A stretch of 64,000 nt of DNA from Odobenus rosmarus divergens (GCF_000321225.1 NW_004450397.1:4373669-4437668), one strand, 5' to 3'; counted from the first letter of the stretch, positions 34,127-51,157 are shown. Notes: generated by a model from the letters alone, not told the origin. Numbers and translations: made by a program.

Positions 34127-34861
34127 GTAATGAGGCTTCGGTCTTGTTCTTCACGTGTTTTTTTTTTTTTCTATTGTCAAAGTCTCTTTTAATCTAACAG
34201 TTTCTCATAAATATGAAGAGAGTGCATTGGCACATTCTGTCCATCCAGTTGTGGAAATTTTCTGTGTTAGCTCATGTTTCCTTTTGTAATAGACGTTCCT
34301 TCCAACAGCGGCCAAACTTGGGGGCTGCCACGTGGCCAAATGGAGAATGGATGAATATTTACTGAGAGGCCAGTTCCCTGCAGGGTGCTTTGTTTGTGTT
34401 GTAGCACTAAAGCGTAACAACAGTTCTTTGAGATAAGTAAATGTTATTTCCATTTTAAAGGCAATAGGACTGGCTCAGTAAGGTGAAGTAAGACGCTCTT
34501 GTTGCTTTCTCTCGAAGGGCAGAGCCAGGATGTGCTAGCTCAGCATCAGCCCAGAGGGCCTGCTCCTTATTCTGTTTGCCTGACTAGTCCCATCTCTGTC
34601 CTCAGCCCTCTTAGGCGAGGCCATAACGTTCCAGGGCCTGATGAGTTCCACCATATGGAGTAAAAGCACTCTCCTCATTTGTATTTGCTGTTTGTCCCCC
34701 ACAGGGATTTTGTACATCCATAGGGACTCTCAGTCAACTGTTTTTCGAACCGAGCACTCATTCATTCATTAAACAAGCTTTTACTGAATGACTCAGTACG
34801 ACTCAGAACGACAGTCATCACTCTCGTTATGGGCAAACCAAGTACTTCTGTTTCATTTCAG
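34127..34861 (+). other. SMARCAL1: SMARCAL1 intron 3
   Basis: GT-AG, phase 1, 735 nt. About 34345-34520 contains decayed MIR-like sequence in reverse orientation. Short TCATTCATTCATT repeats lie near 34759-34775. Confidence 0.85.
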
Positions 34862-34912
34862 ATCCTGCCACCAAGACGTGGAACTTCAGCATGACCGACT
34901 ACAGTGCCCTAA
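34862..34912 (+). CDS. SMARCAL1: SMARCAL1 exon 4: second part of HARP1 (51 nt)
   Basis: The 51-nt exon is phase 1 on both sides and encodes PATKTWNFSMTDYSAL after the split Asp codon (codons 277-293). The Trp-Asn-Phe and Tyr/Leu pattern is the second half of a HARP domain, which binds structured DNA and is needed for annealing activity. The acceptor is TTTCATTTCAG and the donor CTAA then GTAAGT. Skipping this exon would keep the frame but break HARP1. Its size, phase and ends match exon 6. Confidence 0.95.
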
Positions 34913-35099
34913 GTAAGTAGGCATGTCATTGCCCTGCATGCAGGGAAGTCCTGGTATTGAGAAGCTCCTACAGCAGCAGATGGGGTCTAGCTTATGGTTT
35001 AGATGGCATTTAGGGTGCTACCCCAGTGTCCTTCTCCCTTCTCACTCATGGCCAGCCTATTGAGGCAACTCCTTGGATGAAGGTCACTATATTAACAAA

Positions 35100-35790
35100 A
35101 GCTAGCACTTACTGGATCTGCTCTGCCGGGTTGTTCTAAGCCCCTTTATACAGGCATACCTCGGAGATATTGCGGGTTTAGTTCCAGACCCCGGCAACAA
35201 AGCAGATAGCACAATAAAGTGACTCGGATGACTTTTTTGGTTACCCAGTGCATATAAAAGTTATGTTTATACTATATTGGAGTCTGTTAAGTGTGCAGTA
35301 GCATTATGCCTGAGAAAACAATGTACAGGCCTTAATTTAGAAATACTTGATTGCTGAAACGTTACAACCATCACCTGAGCTTTTGGCAAGTTGTAATCAC
35401 TGATCACAGATCACCAAAACAAACGTAATAATAATGAAAGAGTTTGAAATATCGCAAGAATTAACAAAATGTGACACAGAGACAGGAAGTGAGCAAGTGC
35501 TTTTAGGCAAATGGCACCAATAGACTTGGTCCATGCAGGGTTGCCACAGACCTTCACCTTGTAAAAACAACTCTGTATCTGCGAAGTGCAGTACAGTGAA
35601 GAGCAGTAAAATCAGGTATGCCTGCATACGCTAACTCTTCTACTTCTCACAACAACCGTTTTTACAGATGGGAAAACTGAGGCCCAGGGAGGATAAGTAA
35701 CTAAAATTGGGTCGCACAGCCAATGAGTTGTACGCCTGGGATTCAGACTCAGACAGCCTGACTTCAGAGTCCATGTTCCCACGGCGCAGC
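35100..35790 (-). mobile_element. MIR element interrupted by a Tigger element
   Basis: The minus-strand MIR pieces flank the DNA transposon: AGCACTTACTGGATCTGCTC to GTTCTAAGCCCCTTTA on the left, and CTTCTCACAACAACC with GATGGGAAAACTGAGGCCCAGG on the right. Confidence 0.65.
35151..35624. mobile_element. Tigger1-type (pogo/Tc-mariner) internal-deletion element
   Basis: The terminal inverted repeats are CAGGCATACCTCGGAGATAT at the left and, at the right, AGGTATGCCTG. The interior keeps only sequence near the two ends (AAAGTTATGTTTATACTATA; TGTGACACAGAGACAGGAAG), so the transposase is deleted. A TA precedes the left end, as expected of the family, but the right-hand copy has decayed. Confidence 0.85.
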
Positions 35791-36159
35791 TGGCTCCAGC
35801 CATGACAGGCAGCCGGGCTGCCCTGACAGGAGCGGCTCAGCCAACAGCCCTGTCCTCACAGCTTTCCATGTGTTCAGTTCCCTTGAGGGTGCAGGGAAAA
35901 GGTGTTGCCCCATCAGGCTCCAGCGGACCCCATTAACCCAGTGTGGTCCGTTGTCAGAGCCCTCGAGGGCACCCCTCTGTCTTCTCAGATTTTGTTGACT
36001 CTTATACGAAGGTTTTCGTCACCTCTTGATGCCCGGAGCCTCTACCTCTGCCAGCACATCAGCCCTGGATGTTCTGGCCTCCCATTTTCCTCCTCTCTTC
36101 CCGAAGCCATTTCAATGCTCTCTCTTTCCCCACCCAGTTCAAAAAGGGGAAAGGCGGCG

Positions 36160-36348
36160 GGCGCTTGGGTGGCTCAGTTGGTTGAGCGACTGCCTTCGGC
36201 TCAGGTCATGATCCTGGAGTCCCGGGATCGAGTCCCGTATCGGGCTCCCTGCTCAGCGGGGAGTCTGCTTCTCCCTCTGACCCTCCTCCCTCTCATGCTC
36301 TCTGTCTCTCATTCTCTCAAATAAATAAATAAAAAATCTTAAAAAAAA
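36160..36348 (+). mobile_element. Carnivore tRNA-derived SINE
   Basis: Head GGCGCTTGGGTGGCTCAGTTGG, then CTGCTCAGCGGGGAGTCTGC and an AAATAAATAAATAAA tail. AAAGGGG...AAAGGCG sequence occurs on both sides and suggests an imperfect target duplication. Confidence 0.9.
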
Positions 36349-36923
36349 GGGGGGGGGAAAGGCGAAGATGCATGACGAGGAGGTCACTTTGCAGGTGTGG
36401 GGCCTGGGGTAGAATTCTCTGGAGTCACCAGCACAGTTTTGGGGGGAGGGGGATGGGACAGCCAGCTGCACAATCTCCCGTGTCTTTCCTTGGCGTCCAC
36501 CTCTTTAAATGCGTGGCATTGGGTGGTTCTTTGGTAGTTGCTGCTGACCTTTTGTGGGGGCTGGTGGGGGGGGGGGCGGCGCTCACTTTTACTGTTATTT
36601 TAATCCCTGTGTTAGGTGTTGGGAGGGGGAGAGCCCATACTCTGGATTAAGACTGCAGGTTTCAACACCTGGGTTTCTCATTTTTGCTCATTTTAAACCA
36701 TTGATTTCCACGACCATAGTTTTGTTTGTATTACCGTTTTCTTCCTCCCGCGCTCACAATGCATGGTGACTTGGATAACTTCTGCTTTTGCAGATTGATT
36801 TTGGTTTTCTGTGTGGTATGGTTGCTTTTGGTAATGCCCCACATCTTTTTTAAAAACTGGTTATTGGGGACAAAATTCTCTATATAACTTTTGGATGAAT
36901 TTTACTGATTATGAATTATTTAA

Positions 36924-37120
36924 AGATTTTTTTTTTTTAATTTATTTGACAGAGAGAGTGAGAGACACAGTGAGAGAGGGAACACAGCAGGGGGAGTGGG
37001 AGAGGGAGAAGCAGGCTTCCCTCCAGGCAGGGAGCCCAATGCGGGGCTCGATCCCAGGACCCCGGGATCATGACCTGAGCCGAAGGCAGACGCTTAACGA
37101 CTGAGCCACCTAGGCGCCGC
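36924..37120 (-). mobile_element. Carnivore tRNA-derived SINE, reverse orientation
   Basis: The complement of the head ends at 37120 and the tail lies near 36924-36950. The target duplication is CTGATTATGAATTATTTAA at 36905-36923 and CTGATTATGAATTACTTAA at 37121-37139, with one mismatch. Confidence 0.95.
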
Positions 37121-37439
37121 CTGATTATGAATTACTTAACTCATCTTTGGCCTTACCAGCATTTCATACACTTGGCTTGCTGTTTACTGAGATGCGCCTT
37201 GAACACTTGCACGTGATTGTGGAGTTGTGCGTTTGTCCTTGTTCTTTTTTTCCCGCGGTACAGTTGACACACGGTGTTACATTTGTTGCATGTGTACAAC
37301 GTGGGGATTGGACGACACCATGTTAGGTTGTGCTCTTAATTTTCAGATAGTTTTTATGATGTGCCTTCCTAGTAGGTTATCCTTTTTATCAATGTAGCGT
37401 GTAAAGACTGTCAGTCTGTCATTTTGCTGTAGGCATACC

Positions 37440-38330
37440 TGTGGATTTTGCCATTTTAACCCTCCCATACATACATTGTAGAACATGCGGAAAGTACATC
37501 ATCGTGTAAAGAATAACAGCTGTTCCCCTGTAATCTCCTTAGTTAACCACTGTTAGCATTTGGTTTTGCTCCTTCCAGCCTTTTTTCTGTGCGTTAAAAT
37601 ACACACATTTTATCTACATAATATAATTTTTATCTTGCTTTTTTTTACTTAGTGTTCCAGCAGAAGTATTTTTATTTTAATGGTGAATGTTAGCCACTAA
37701 TTCTGAGCAATGACAATACAGGTATCCCTTATTGTACACTTTGAGCCCGAAGAAAATGATTTCATACTGTTGAACTTAATATTGGTTTTTGTATTTTTGT
37801 CTTTTCCAAAACTTCTCCCTAAAAAAAAATTAATGGCTGTATAACATTCCATGGTATAATTGTGTCATAAATGGCTTAAATCATCTCCTTTTTGTTTCAC
37901 TTGTCTGCTCCCAGTTTGCCCGGGATTAAAGCTGTAGGAATACCTTTCTCTGTAACTCTGTATTTTCGGTTGTTAGTTTGGGCAGATTCCTGGAAGTGGA
38001 ATCATGATCACTGTTTAGGACTCTTGTTCTAGATTGCCAAATTTTTCTTCAAAAGGTTTATTCCCAGCTAGCAATGCAGACACGTGGTTGGTTTTTTTTT
38101 TTTTTAATCTTGCAAATTTGATGAGTAAAAATGGCTTTTTATTTCTCTGATTATTTGTGAAGTTGAACATTTTTCCAGAAGTTTGTTACATTCTGCCCCC
38201 GCCTCCCAAGTTCATGACATCTCTGTCTTACATTTTGTGGTCTTAGTATTTTCTCAAGTGCCAGCTCTACTCCGATTTCTTGCAAAAATCTTTATTTGGT
38301 AGTTTTGCCTTTCGATTCCACTTGGGTTTT
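37440..38330 (-). mobile_element. Ancient L1 (L1M-type) remnant, reverse orientation
   Basis: It reads as the reverse complement of an old L1 3' part: AATGGCTGTATAACATTCCATGG, ATTCCTGGAAGTGGAATCATG, TGATTATTTGTGAAGTTGAACATTTTTCC. The frame is broken many times. A T-run at 38092-38106 and another at 38327-38340 interrupt it. Confidence 0.7.
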
Positions 38331-38775
38331 TTTTTTTTTTGACAGTTTATATAGTTTTATGTAGTCAAATCTGCTAATCTCTACAGTGCATCCGTAACAT
38401 AAAATCAGGCTCAAAACTGCATTTGTGGGCTGATGGTTCTGTCTCTTTCCCTGGCTCTCCAAGTAGGAGCAGCGGGGGCCTGGGGATCGGGTTAGGGGGG
38501 CGATTCCTGGGCTGTTGGCTTCAGTGGCTGACACAGCAGCAGCAATTATCCATTAAGTTCGTGCATCTTAGTGAGAACCCTCCTTCCCCTGTTCATTTCT
38601 GAGTTGCAGGTTTTGTAACTTGAATGCTTAAGGAGCAGAAGTTACATTCAGTGAAGACTGGACTTCCCCATGCCCCAGTGAAAGTACACTTGCAAGCCGT
38701 CCTGATCTAACCATGCTTCTTTCCTCCCCGTGTGGAAGTCAGGCACCTTATCACCTCTCTCCTTTTCTTCCATAG

Positions 38776-39009
38776 TGAAGGCAGTCCAGAGCCTCCCCAC
38801 GGTAACCCTGCAGCCTTTGGAAGGGGCGGAGGACAGCAGGGAGTCACCCTCCACTGCTGGTGTGGCCCAGACCTGCCTGCCTGCAGCTCCCTCCCTGGCC
38901 TTTGTCAAAGGGCAGTGTGTGCTCATCTCCCGGGTCCGCTTCGAGGCAGACATCGGCTACTCCGAAGACCTGATTGCACTGTTCAAGCAGATGGAGTCCA
39001 GAAATTATG
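38776..39009 (+). CDS. SMARCAL1: SMARCAL1 exon 5: end of HARP1, inter-HARP linker, first half of HARP2
   Basis: 234 nt, phase 1 to phase 1, codons 294-371 (the start Met codon is split with exon 4). It begins with [14 protein letters not shown], the end of HARP1, and passes through a Ser/Ala/Pro linker. It ends with [17 protein letters not shown], the first half of HARP2. The acceptor is CTTCCATAG. The donor is TATG then GCAAGT at 39010, a non-canonical GC donor. The nearest GT (39014) would add four nucleotides and shift the frame of exon 6, so the GC site is the one that fits the protein. Confidence 0.95.
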
Positions 39010-39177
39010 GCAAGTAATTGGCTCTTGCCTGATTCCTGGGATGCAGAGTGGTCTGTGATCTCCGAGCAGGTTATTTTCCTCTCTGTTTGAATGTTCAGAA
39101 ATGACTTGTGTCCTTAGGAGAGCTTGAAACACAGACATATGCCATAAAAGTAAATGCCCTTGGGTAGACTGAGTCCG

Positions 39178-39325
39178 TGGTTGTCAGACAGGAGCACGCA
39201 TCCTAACTGCCTGGAGGACTTGTTAAAGCAGATTGCCAAGCCCCACTCCCAGAGCTATCCCTGATGCCTGGTGCCCACCCAGAGATGCTGATTTAATTCA
39301 TTGTAGGTGGCCAGAATTGGAAACC
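39178..39325 (+). mobile_element. MER5A-like hAT miniature element
   Basis: GCCTGGAGGACTTGTTAAAGC, CCCCACTCCCAGAG and GATGCTGATTTAATTC occur in the family order. Confidence 0.55.
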
Positions 39326-40269
39326 ACTGGCCCAAGCAGAGCAGTTCTGCTTTACTTTTTGTGAGGCTCTTCAGAATCAGGCGCAGAAGTTGTATTAGAA
39401 TTTGGAACTGCTGGGTTTCATTCTCAGCCTGGGCCATGTTGCTTTACAAAACCACGTGGCTTTTATGGATCCCTATTCTTCTATCCTTGAAATGGTTTTA
39501 GTCTTTTCCTTAGGTAAGTAGGAAGCAGACCCGTAACACCTCATGTTTCTGAAACCTCGTGCTCAGGCGATGTCATGGAGGTAGCCTCTCCAGAAATACT
39601 TGCTCCGTGAGCTTTCCTCAGGGTTTGGGGCTCCTTCAGGAGGAGGGTGATGCCGGCTATTACATTTGTATTCCTTGGATAGAGTTTTAACTCACAAGGG
39701 CAGCCTACTGATAGGACTTAAGGGAGACTGGCCGGGTCTGGCCTGAGTCATGAGATGGGCCAGATGCATGAGAGCCAGCGTTCTTGGCCTCCTCTGCTCC
39801 CTTGGATTTTCAGCTTCAGTGTGGGGTCACCCTTACAGGCCAGTGCATATGGCCTGTGTGCATTCCGCCAAGTGGGAGAATACCCCACCCCTGACGTGAT
39901 CTGTTAGATTATACCTGGGCTACTTTGCTTTTCCCCGGACACCGACTCACTGTGTTTATGCTGCTCATTCCCTCAACACCTGGCTTTCTCAGTGATGATG
40001 CAGAGAAGACTTAACGTCTGCTGTCCAGAAGGCATTTATCTAGCAGAAGCTGTCGTGATTTTCTCAGAAGTAGATCGATAGGGAAACTCTAAGAACTTAG
40101 CTGGTGTTGGGTACTGAGATGCTCGCCCTTCTTGGTCGGTATTGTATGTGGTGTGGGCTGCACCGTACTAATTAGCAGATGGTGTCATACTACTAACAAC
40201 AATAATAATTTATAATTGCCAGCTTTCTTTTGAGCGCTCATTGTTTGCCAGACGCATGTTCATAAGCAT

Positions 40270-40352
40270 TTTATTTTTTATTTATTTATTTGGGGGAGGA
40301 GGAGGTGAGGGGAGAGAGAGAATCTTAACTGACTGAGCCACCCAGGTGCCCC
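40270..40352 (-). mobile_element. Internally deleted carnivore SINE
   Basis: Only the A/T-rich tail and the last 30 bp of the complemented head (CTGAGCCACCCAGGTGCCCC) remain, about 83 bp. It sits inside a MIR. Confidence 0.85.
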
Positions 40353-40980
40353 ACTGTAAACATTTTGCGGCAGGGGCTGCAGTGTCCTAATTTCTCAGGT
40401 GTGGGCACTGAGGCACAGAGAAGTTACATAATTTGCCCAAGGTCACGCAGGAAGTGGCAGAACTGGGATTTGAACATAGGCTGTTTGACCACTGACCACA
40501 TGCAGCTTGTTTCCCGTGTTTGAAAGAGAGCTAATAACAGTGCCCGGCTCTTAGGGTCGTGAGGAGCAGAGGAATGGCACATGTGAGTCTCTTGGCACCA
40601 TGCCTGGCTTCAAGTAAGCACTGATTAAATGTAAGCTACTATTGTTACCGCTGTCTTGGAAATGGAGGGCATTTCTGACCTTGTGGGGCATCCCTGGTCA
40701 CGGATGCCCGTAGGTCCCCATAGGTCCCCGTAGGACCCTTCGTCACCTTCTTAACGGCGTAGTATCATTGCTGTGTCTGCTTGTCCTTTCTCCCTGAATT
40801 CTGGGACAGCCTCGAGGGCAGGTACCCTCCGTTTCTGTATCCCCAGTGCCAGGCCCAGGCCCAGCCACAGTGTCCTAGCTTACTGGAGATTTCTGGAACC
40901 AGGGAATGAATGAGTAACGTAGTGACCCAGGAGGAGGGCGCAGGGTGTCACGCTTGCTTGTTTGTTTCTTGTCATTGCAG

Positions 40981-41031
40981 ATGTCAAGACCAGGAAGTGG
41001 AACTTTCTCTTGGAAGAACACAATAAACTAA
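40981..41031 (+). CDS. SMARCAL1: SMARCAL1 exon 6: second part of HARP2 (51 nt)
   Basis: The 51-nt exon is phase 1 to phase 1 and encodes VKTRKWNFLLEEHNKL after the split Asp (codons 372-388). It is the HARP2 counterpart of exon 4: same length, same phase, same first two bases (AT) and same last four (CTAA), and the shared K-W-N-F core. The acceptor is GTCATTGCAG and the donor GTGAGA. Confidence 0.95.
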   Translation: MSRPGSGTFSWKNTIN

Positions 41032-44000
41032 GTGAGATGCCTACCTTGCTTGTTTTATATCATGCTGGTGTTAAGCTTTCATTGTCTGTCTTAAATTTAA
41101 CATATTTTAAAGGAAGACGACTTCCCCACCGCCCCCGATTCCCGCGTGTGGTAATTTTACGTGCTCGTGCACAGGACAAGTGAGGGCGAAGATGTTCCCA
41201 GGCAGCTGAGATGGTGGCTTTCCAGCCGCCCAGCAGACGCAGGGCGTCTTCCATCAGAGTATGGCGGTGCTCATCAAATTCCTAAGGCCTGTGAGAGAAG
41301 TGTTAGATGGGGACTTTGGGCATCGGACGTGAACTAGGTCTGCTTAGCGTAGATGGGAGCCACTGTAGATTCCCTCTAGGAACAGGCTCTCGGTTTACTT
41401 CTAGAACCAGATGATCAGTGAGAGTCAGAGGGTCTGAGTGGTTATGGGCTTCGTAATAGGCCTGGATGCACATTCGTTTAATAAGCACTTTGGAGACTGA
41501 CCAAGGGAAGGGATGTGTGTACGGGTGTAAGAATAGGAAGGAGAAGCCTGTTTGGGCTCACCATTCGTCTCTGTGCTCTGCATGGACAGGGCAGTAAATT
41601 CTAGTGTGCCTGAGAAAGGGGGATGTGGGCATGGCTCAGCCTGTCCTGGTACGCCCATCTGTCACCCATCTACCAAGCTGTCACACGCCCGCAGTGGGTC
41701 TGCAGCTGGTACAACTTAGGTTCTTCCAGCTTGGCCCCCTGAGGATGCATTGGGCCTCGCAGCCAGTCTGGTCCCAGTCAGGCCAGGAGAGACAAGCTCC
41801 AGCCGAGGAGCTCCGAGTCGTTGCCCATCTTGCCGAGCAGGCCAGGGCTGTCAGCAAGAGGGAAGAGCTGGGTTTCTTCCCTCAGTCTCCTCCTTGTGTG
41901 ACTTAGGAGGTGACATCAGGCAGGGGCTATCTAACATTCTGGGTCCCCCGGTCCTTTCAGTGAAAGAAGGGGTCTTCAATCCCTACCTGCCCCACTGCCA
42001 GAAATTCAGTATAAGGGAAGTGCCTTTGATTCCTTGCAGAGAGACTTGCTGCAAACTCAAGGTTAAGTTTGAATGTGATGAGGTCCTTATTTAGTATCAG
42101 CAAATGCCTGACGAGCCGAGACCCCGTGGCCACTGCTGTTGGGAACTTGTGATTCACAGCGAACTATTTGGCCAGAGCTGAATTATTGATGAGCAGTGGG
42201 AGTGTTTCCCTCTCGCCCCCTTGTTTTTCAACCACAGAAAGATACATAAAAATGTTAGCCATAAAGACTGACTTTTGTGGACCAACATGTGAAAGCAGGA
42301 TCCGGACAGAGTTAGCAGAGGAATGTAACAAAAAACCATGACTTGCGACTCATGTGACATTATATAATGGGTTCAAATCTTGTGTAGGCCATAGACTTTG
42401 AAATGTCTGAGGAAAACAACGGATTCTTCACCCAGAAAAAATGCACAATAATGGCCACATGTAAAATTTTGCATTTGATATTAAGAACTCCATGGATCTG
42501 GAGTTAAGAATTCTAGAGTTAGGGATCAGATTGCTGTTTGAAGTGCTGGCTTGTCAATACAGTGTCTTTATGGAGGAGAAGACGGATTCTCCCCACTTCG
42601 TAGATAGTGAAAAGCTTGAACCCAGAGAAAGGAACCCGTTGTTTTCCCTTCCTGGAGCATTACAGGGTCACAATAAAGACCGTGATGGAGATCAGGCCAC
42701 ACAGGTGATCTTGACTTTGTAACGTGACCCATTTGGAAATGTAGAAGCCAGACTCGTGAACAAGAAGCTGAGGAGACGAGGCTCTGCCCAGTGACCCAGC
42801 TTAGTCCTGATTCCACTGTTGACTGACTGTAAGCCCAGCGACCCTGCACCTCTCCCCACACCCCAGGTCTTGTTCCTCATGGGCGAAGCTAGCTTACTGA
42901 CCCTGAGCTAGTGAACGTGTGCATACGAGACTCATTAAGAAATGACAATAAGACCTTCTGAGTATATGAATGCTCACTGATGATGTGGTGATGATTATTT
43001 TTCTCCAAATAAGAGGGATCTGAGAGCTTCCTTCTCCCTCTTTTCTCAGTGACTTGAGGCCTTTTGCCCACAGTGAAATTGGCAAAAGGCCTTTTGTTTT
43101 CCCCGGGATGTCACAGTCCAGAAGGGTTCTGCATCCCCCTCACTGATCTTGTCTTGTCAGCTGCTATTTGAAAACATTAACATCTCTCTGCTGTGTGGCT
43201 CACTAGCATTCTGCCAAAGAGCTATTTTACAGAAATGATTTCTAGATGACTCATGAAGCCAGACAGCACACTCCTGTCATCTTCCAGCCCCTGGAAAGGA
43301 CATCCGCAAACTGGGGGGCTTTCTCAGAAACACAGCCACTTGGCTGAACTAGCAGCACAGGATTATGGAGGCAGTAGTTCGGTGGGGGACAGGGTGGAGG
43401 TTGCTTTCTCTTCTTGAACGGCTGGAAGAACGTAATGCTTACAAAGCACCACATTTCACACCAGCCGGATCATCAGGCCTTTTCTTAGCTTCCATCAGGT
43501 ATTCGAGTGCTAGCGATCACCAGGATTAAAATGAAAATGGTTTCTGAAAGCACATGGGGTGCTCAGTCTCCTGAAGTGTGCAGAAATCATGTTCAGATTT
43601 AATTTGGAGGCATAAAATGTATTTCTCCATCAATATGGGAAGTCTCTTTTATATTAAAGCTGCCAACCTTACCTAATTTCTTCCTGGGGTGATTCCGTTC
43701 ACACAAGGTGTTTCCAGAAATAACTGGTATATACATTTAGCGAAAAATGGAAATGGATTTAAATATATTGAGAACACAAAGCGACTTAAGGTAGCAGTAG
43801 ATGGCTCAGCCCTCCATATTCAGATCAGTATTTGCAATGGTAGCCAATGGATGGTGTGGCAATGAACTTGGAATGCCTTGTGAGGATATTAGGAAAACAT
43901 ATAACCGTATGGAATACAGATCCAACAACCTTAGAATTTCAAATAATATTGGGGAGAAATGAAATATACCCAGTTTTTTATTTGGGTCCTTCTACCAGGT

Positions 44001-45580
44001 TCCTGAAAACAGCCCCTTGGAGGGTTACAGTGACACCCGGGGTGTCCATGCAAGGTAAAGGATAAAGAGCAGTCGAAGATCTGCAAACAGTAGTACTCTT
44101 CCAGTTAGGTTTTTCAAAGGACATCTCAAAAGCTACAACCCATAGGACAGTGGGCTGTGATTAGTAGCTAGGTGATAATTCTACCACCAGGGATGTCTAG
44201 GCCTATCGTCTTTAATTTTTAACTTGTCTCTCTCCTACCCCCAGAATTATCTGTTTTATTTGTATCTCTGGTTTATTCTTTTTCTGTTTCTCTACTAAAT
44301 AAAGGGGCTTTTTTTAACCCCCTTCTTAATTTCAAAGTCAGGTGAGGCTAAATTCCTTCAAAAAGCAAGAATCATTGAAATTAATTTGCTTTCATTTCAT
44401 GTAGATCCCAAGTAATTTTTCCCACTTGAGGTAATGGGTCTGACTGGAAGGGGAGATTTCCCCATCCATTATATAAGGGGATCTGGAACCTGGAAGGCAA
44501 GTAAAGACCCCTAAAGACAAGCTTTAATTGAAAGATTCAGAGCAGTGGTCACTCTTGGTAATAGTTTAGACTCTGAGCATAGCAGGAGTGGGTAAATTAT
44601 TTTTGTAAACAGCCAGATAATAGAGACTTTAGGCTTTGTGGGCTGTGTGGTCTCCCGTCGGCTCCATTCTGCTGTTGTGGCAAGCCCACAGCCATGGGTA
44701 GTCCATAAGCAAGTGGTCATGGCTGTGTTCCATCACACTTTCTTTACAAAAGCAGGCAGTAGGCTGGTTTGGCTTGCCAACACCTGCTTTCGAGGCTAGG
44801 TGGGGTGCTCTTCGGTCGCTTCCAGACCAAGGGACTTGCCACCCACTTCACCGCTGACGTCACGCTCAAACTCCCCTCTCGCACGGGGAGATTAGTGTTC
44901 TCTTAGAGGAAGGCCACAAGGGTGCAGGGCCACTTGTATTTTTATCACTTGGTGGCCTTAGCGTGGACCCTGCCCTTTGTCATTGCTATTGTTGTTTGTA
45001 AATAGCCCTCCTGTCCTCCTGATCTTCCTTGGAAACACCTAACCGCTGCTCTGAACAGAGCACAGCGCTTCCTTGCCTATCGGCAGCAGGTAATGTCAAG
45101 TTCTCGACTTCTCGAACATCAAAACCCAAAGAAAAAGAGAATGAAAGGACGACAAGATTTATTCATTCTGCATCTTGCTTTTTTTACGAGTCTTTCGGGA
45201 CTGGTTTTTAAGAATATGGGTCCTTATTTGAATGGGAATAGTAAGATAATTTTTTTTAAGTTACTTTGGGGTAAAAAAGAATCAGTCACAGAAACATCTG
45301 CAATTCTTCCCAGGGTCCGTGTAGTGTAGAAAATAAATTTGGCGTTGGTGATTGCCCTCTTATTTGCAGAAACCAGGAGTAGAGAGGGAGCGTTAGCTCT
45401 CTAGGTTTATGTACTTGCTCAAGACACGATTGTCAGCCCTTGTTTTCTCTCCAGTTATGTTTTTGAGAAGGGGGCACACAGCAGAATTCCAGTCACTGAG
45501 CTCTGTATTTCAAAGCCCCTTCATTGTCCTTAGCTCTCATGGGCATTTCCGTCCAAGTCATACACCTCTGTCCTTTCTAG
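41032..45580 (+). other. SMARCAL1: SMARCAL1 intron 6
   Basis: A 4.5-kb intron, GT-AG, phase 1. Little clear repeat content: a hAT-type miniature element at about 44575-44785, and otherwise mostly unique-looking DNA. Open frames within it (for example 41604-41906, 41750-42094) match nothing and lack splice or codon support. Confidence 0.8.
44575..44785 (+). mobile_element. hAT-Charlie miniature element (MER58/MER3-like)
   Basis: The order TTTGTAAACAGCCAGATAATAGA, TTTAGGCTTTGTGGGC, TCTGCTGTTGTGGC, ATGGCTGTGTTCCATCA and TTTACAAAAGCAGGC is that of a non-autonomous hAT element. The exact subfamily name is uncertain. Confidence 0.6.
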
Positions 45581-45767
45581 TCCAGAGCGTGCGCTGCCTT
45601 CCGCAAGTTCAGCTGGATCCTCTGCCCAAGACACTCACCCTGGCATTTGCGTCACAGCTAGAGAAGACGTCTCCCTGTCTCACAGAACCCATCCCCGAGG
45701 CAGATCTTTCTGGAGTGGACCCCAAGCTTGTGTCCAATCTGCTGCCCTTCCAGAGAGCCGGAGTCAA
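45581..45767 (+). CDS. SMARCAL1: SMARCAL1 exon 7: end of HARP2 and entry to the ATPase
   Basis: 187 nt, phase 1 to phase 2, codons 389-450. It opens with [15 protein letters not shown], the end of HARP2, parallel to the opening of exon 5. It continues through a linker to [16 protein letters not shown], the helix that precedes motif I in SNF2 proteins (the Q-like PFQ). The acceptor is CCTTTCTAG and the donor AA then GTAGGT. Confidence 0.97.

Positions 45768-51157
<5,390 letters not shown>

Larger units (their letters stand above)
34913..38775 (+). other. SMARCAL1: SMARCAL1 intron 4
   Basis: A 3.9-kb repeat-dense intron: a MIR split by a Tigger element, two carnivore SINEs in opposite orientation (36160 and 36924), an L1 3' fragment near 37245-37330, and a longer antisense L1M remnant at 37440-38330. 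G-runs lie at 36351-36358 and 36565-36576. Confidence 0.85.
39010..40980 (+). other. SMARCAL1: SMARCAL1 intron 5, a GC-AG intron
   Basis: It starts GCAAGT and ends CATTGCAG. The donor is otherwise a strong match to U1 (G at -1, AAGT at +3 to +6), which is typical of the minority GC-AG class. The intron holds a MER5A-like fragment (about 39178-39325), a minus-strand MIR (about 40205-40500) split by a SINE, and a plus-strand MIR (about 40510-40650). A small CCCGTAGGT/CCCCATAGGT triplication lies near 40707-40740. Confidence 0.85.

Noticed and set aside
39012..39016. GT at 39014 as the exon 5 donor
   Set aside because: It adds four nucleotides and shifts the HARP2 reading frame; the GC donor at 39010 matches the protein and the 51-nt phase pattern.
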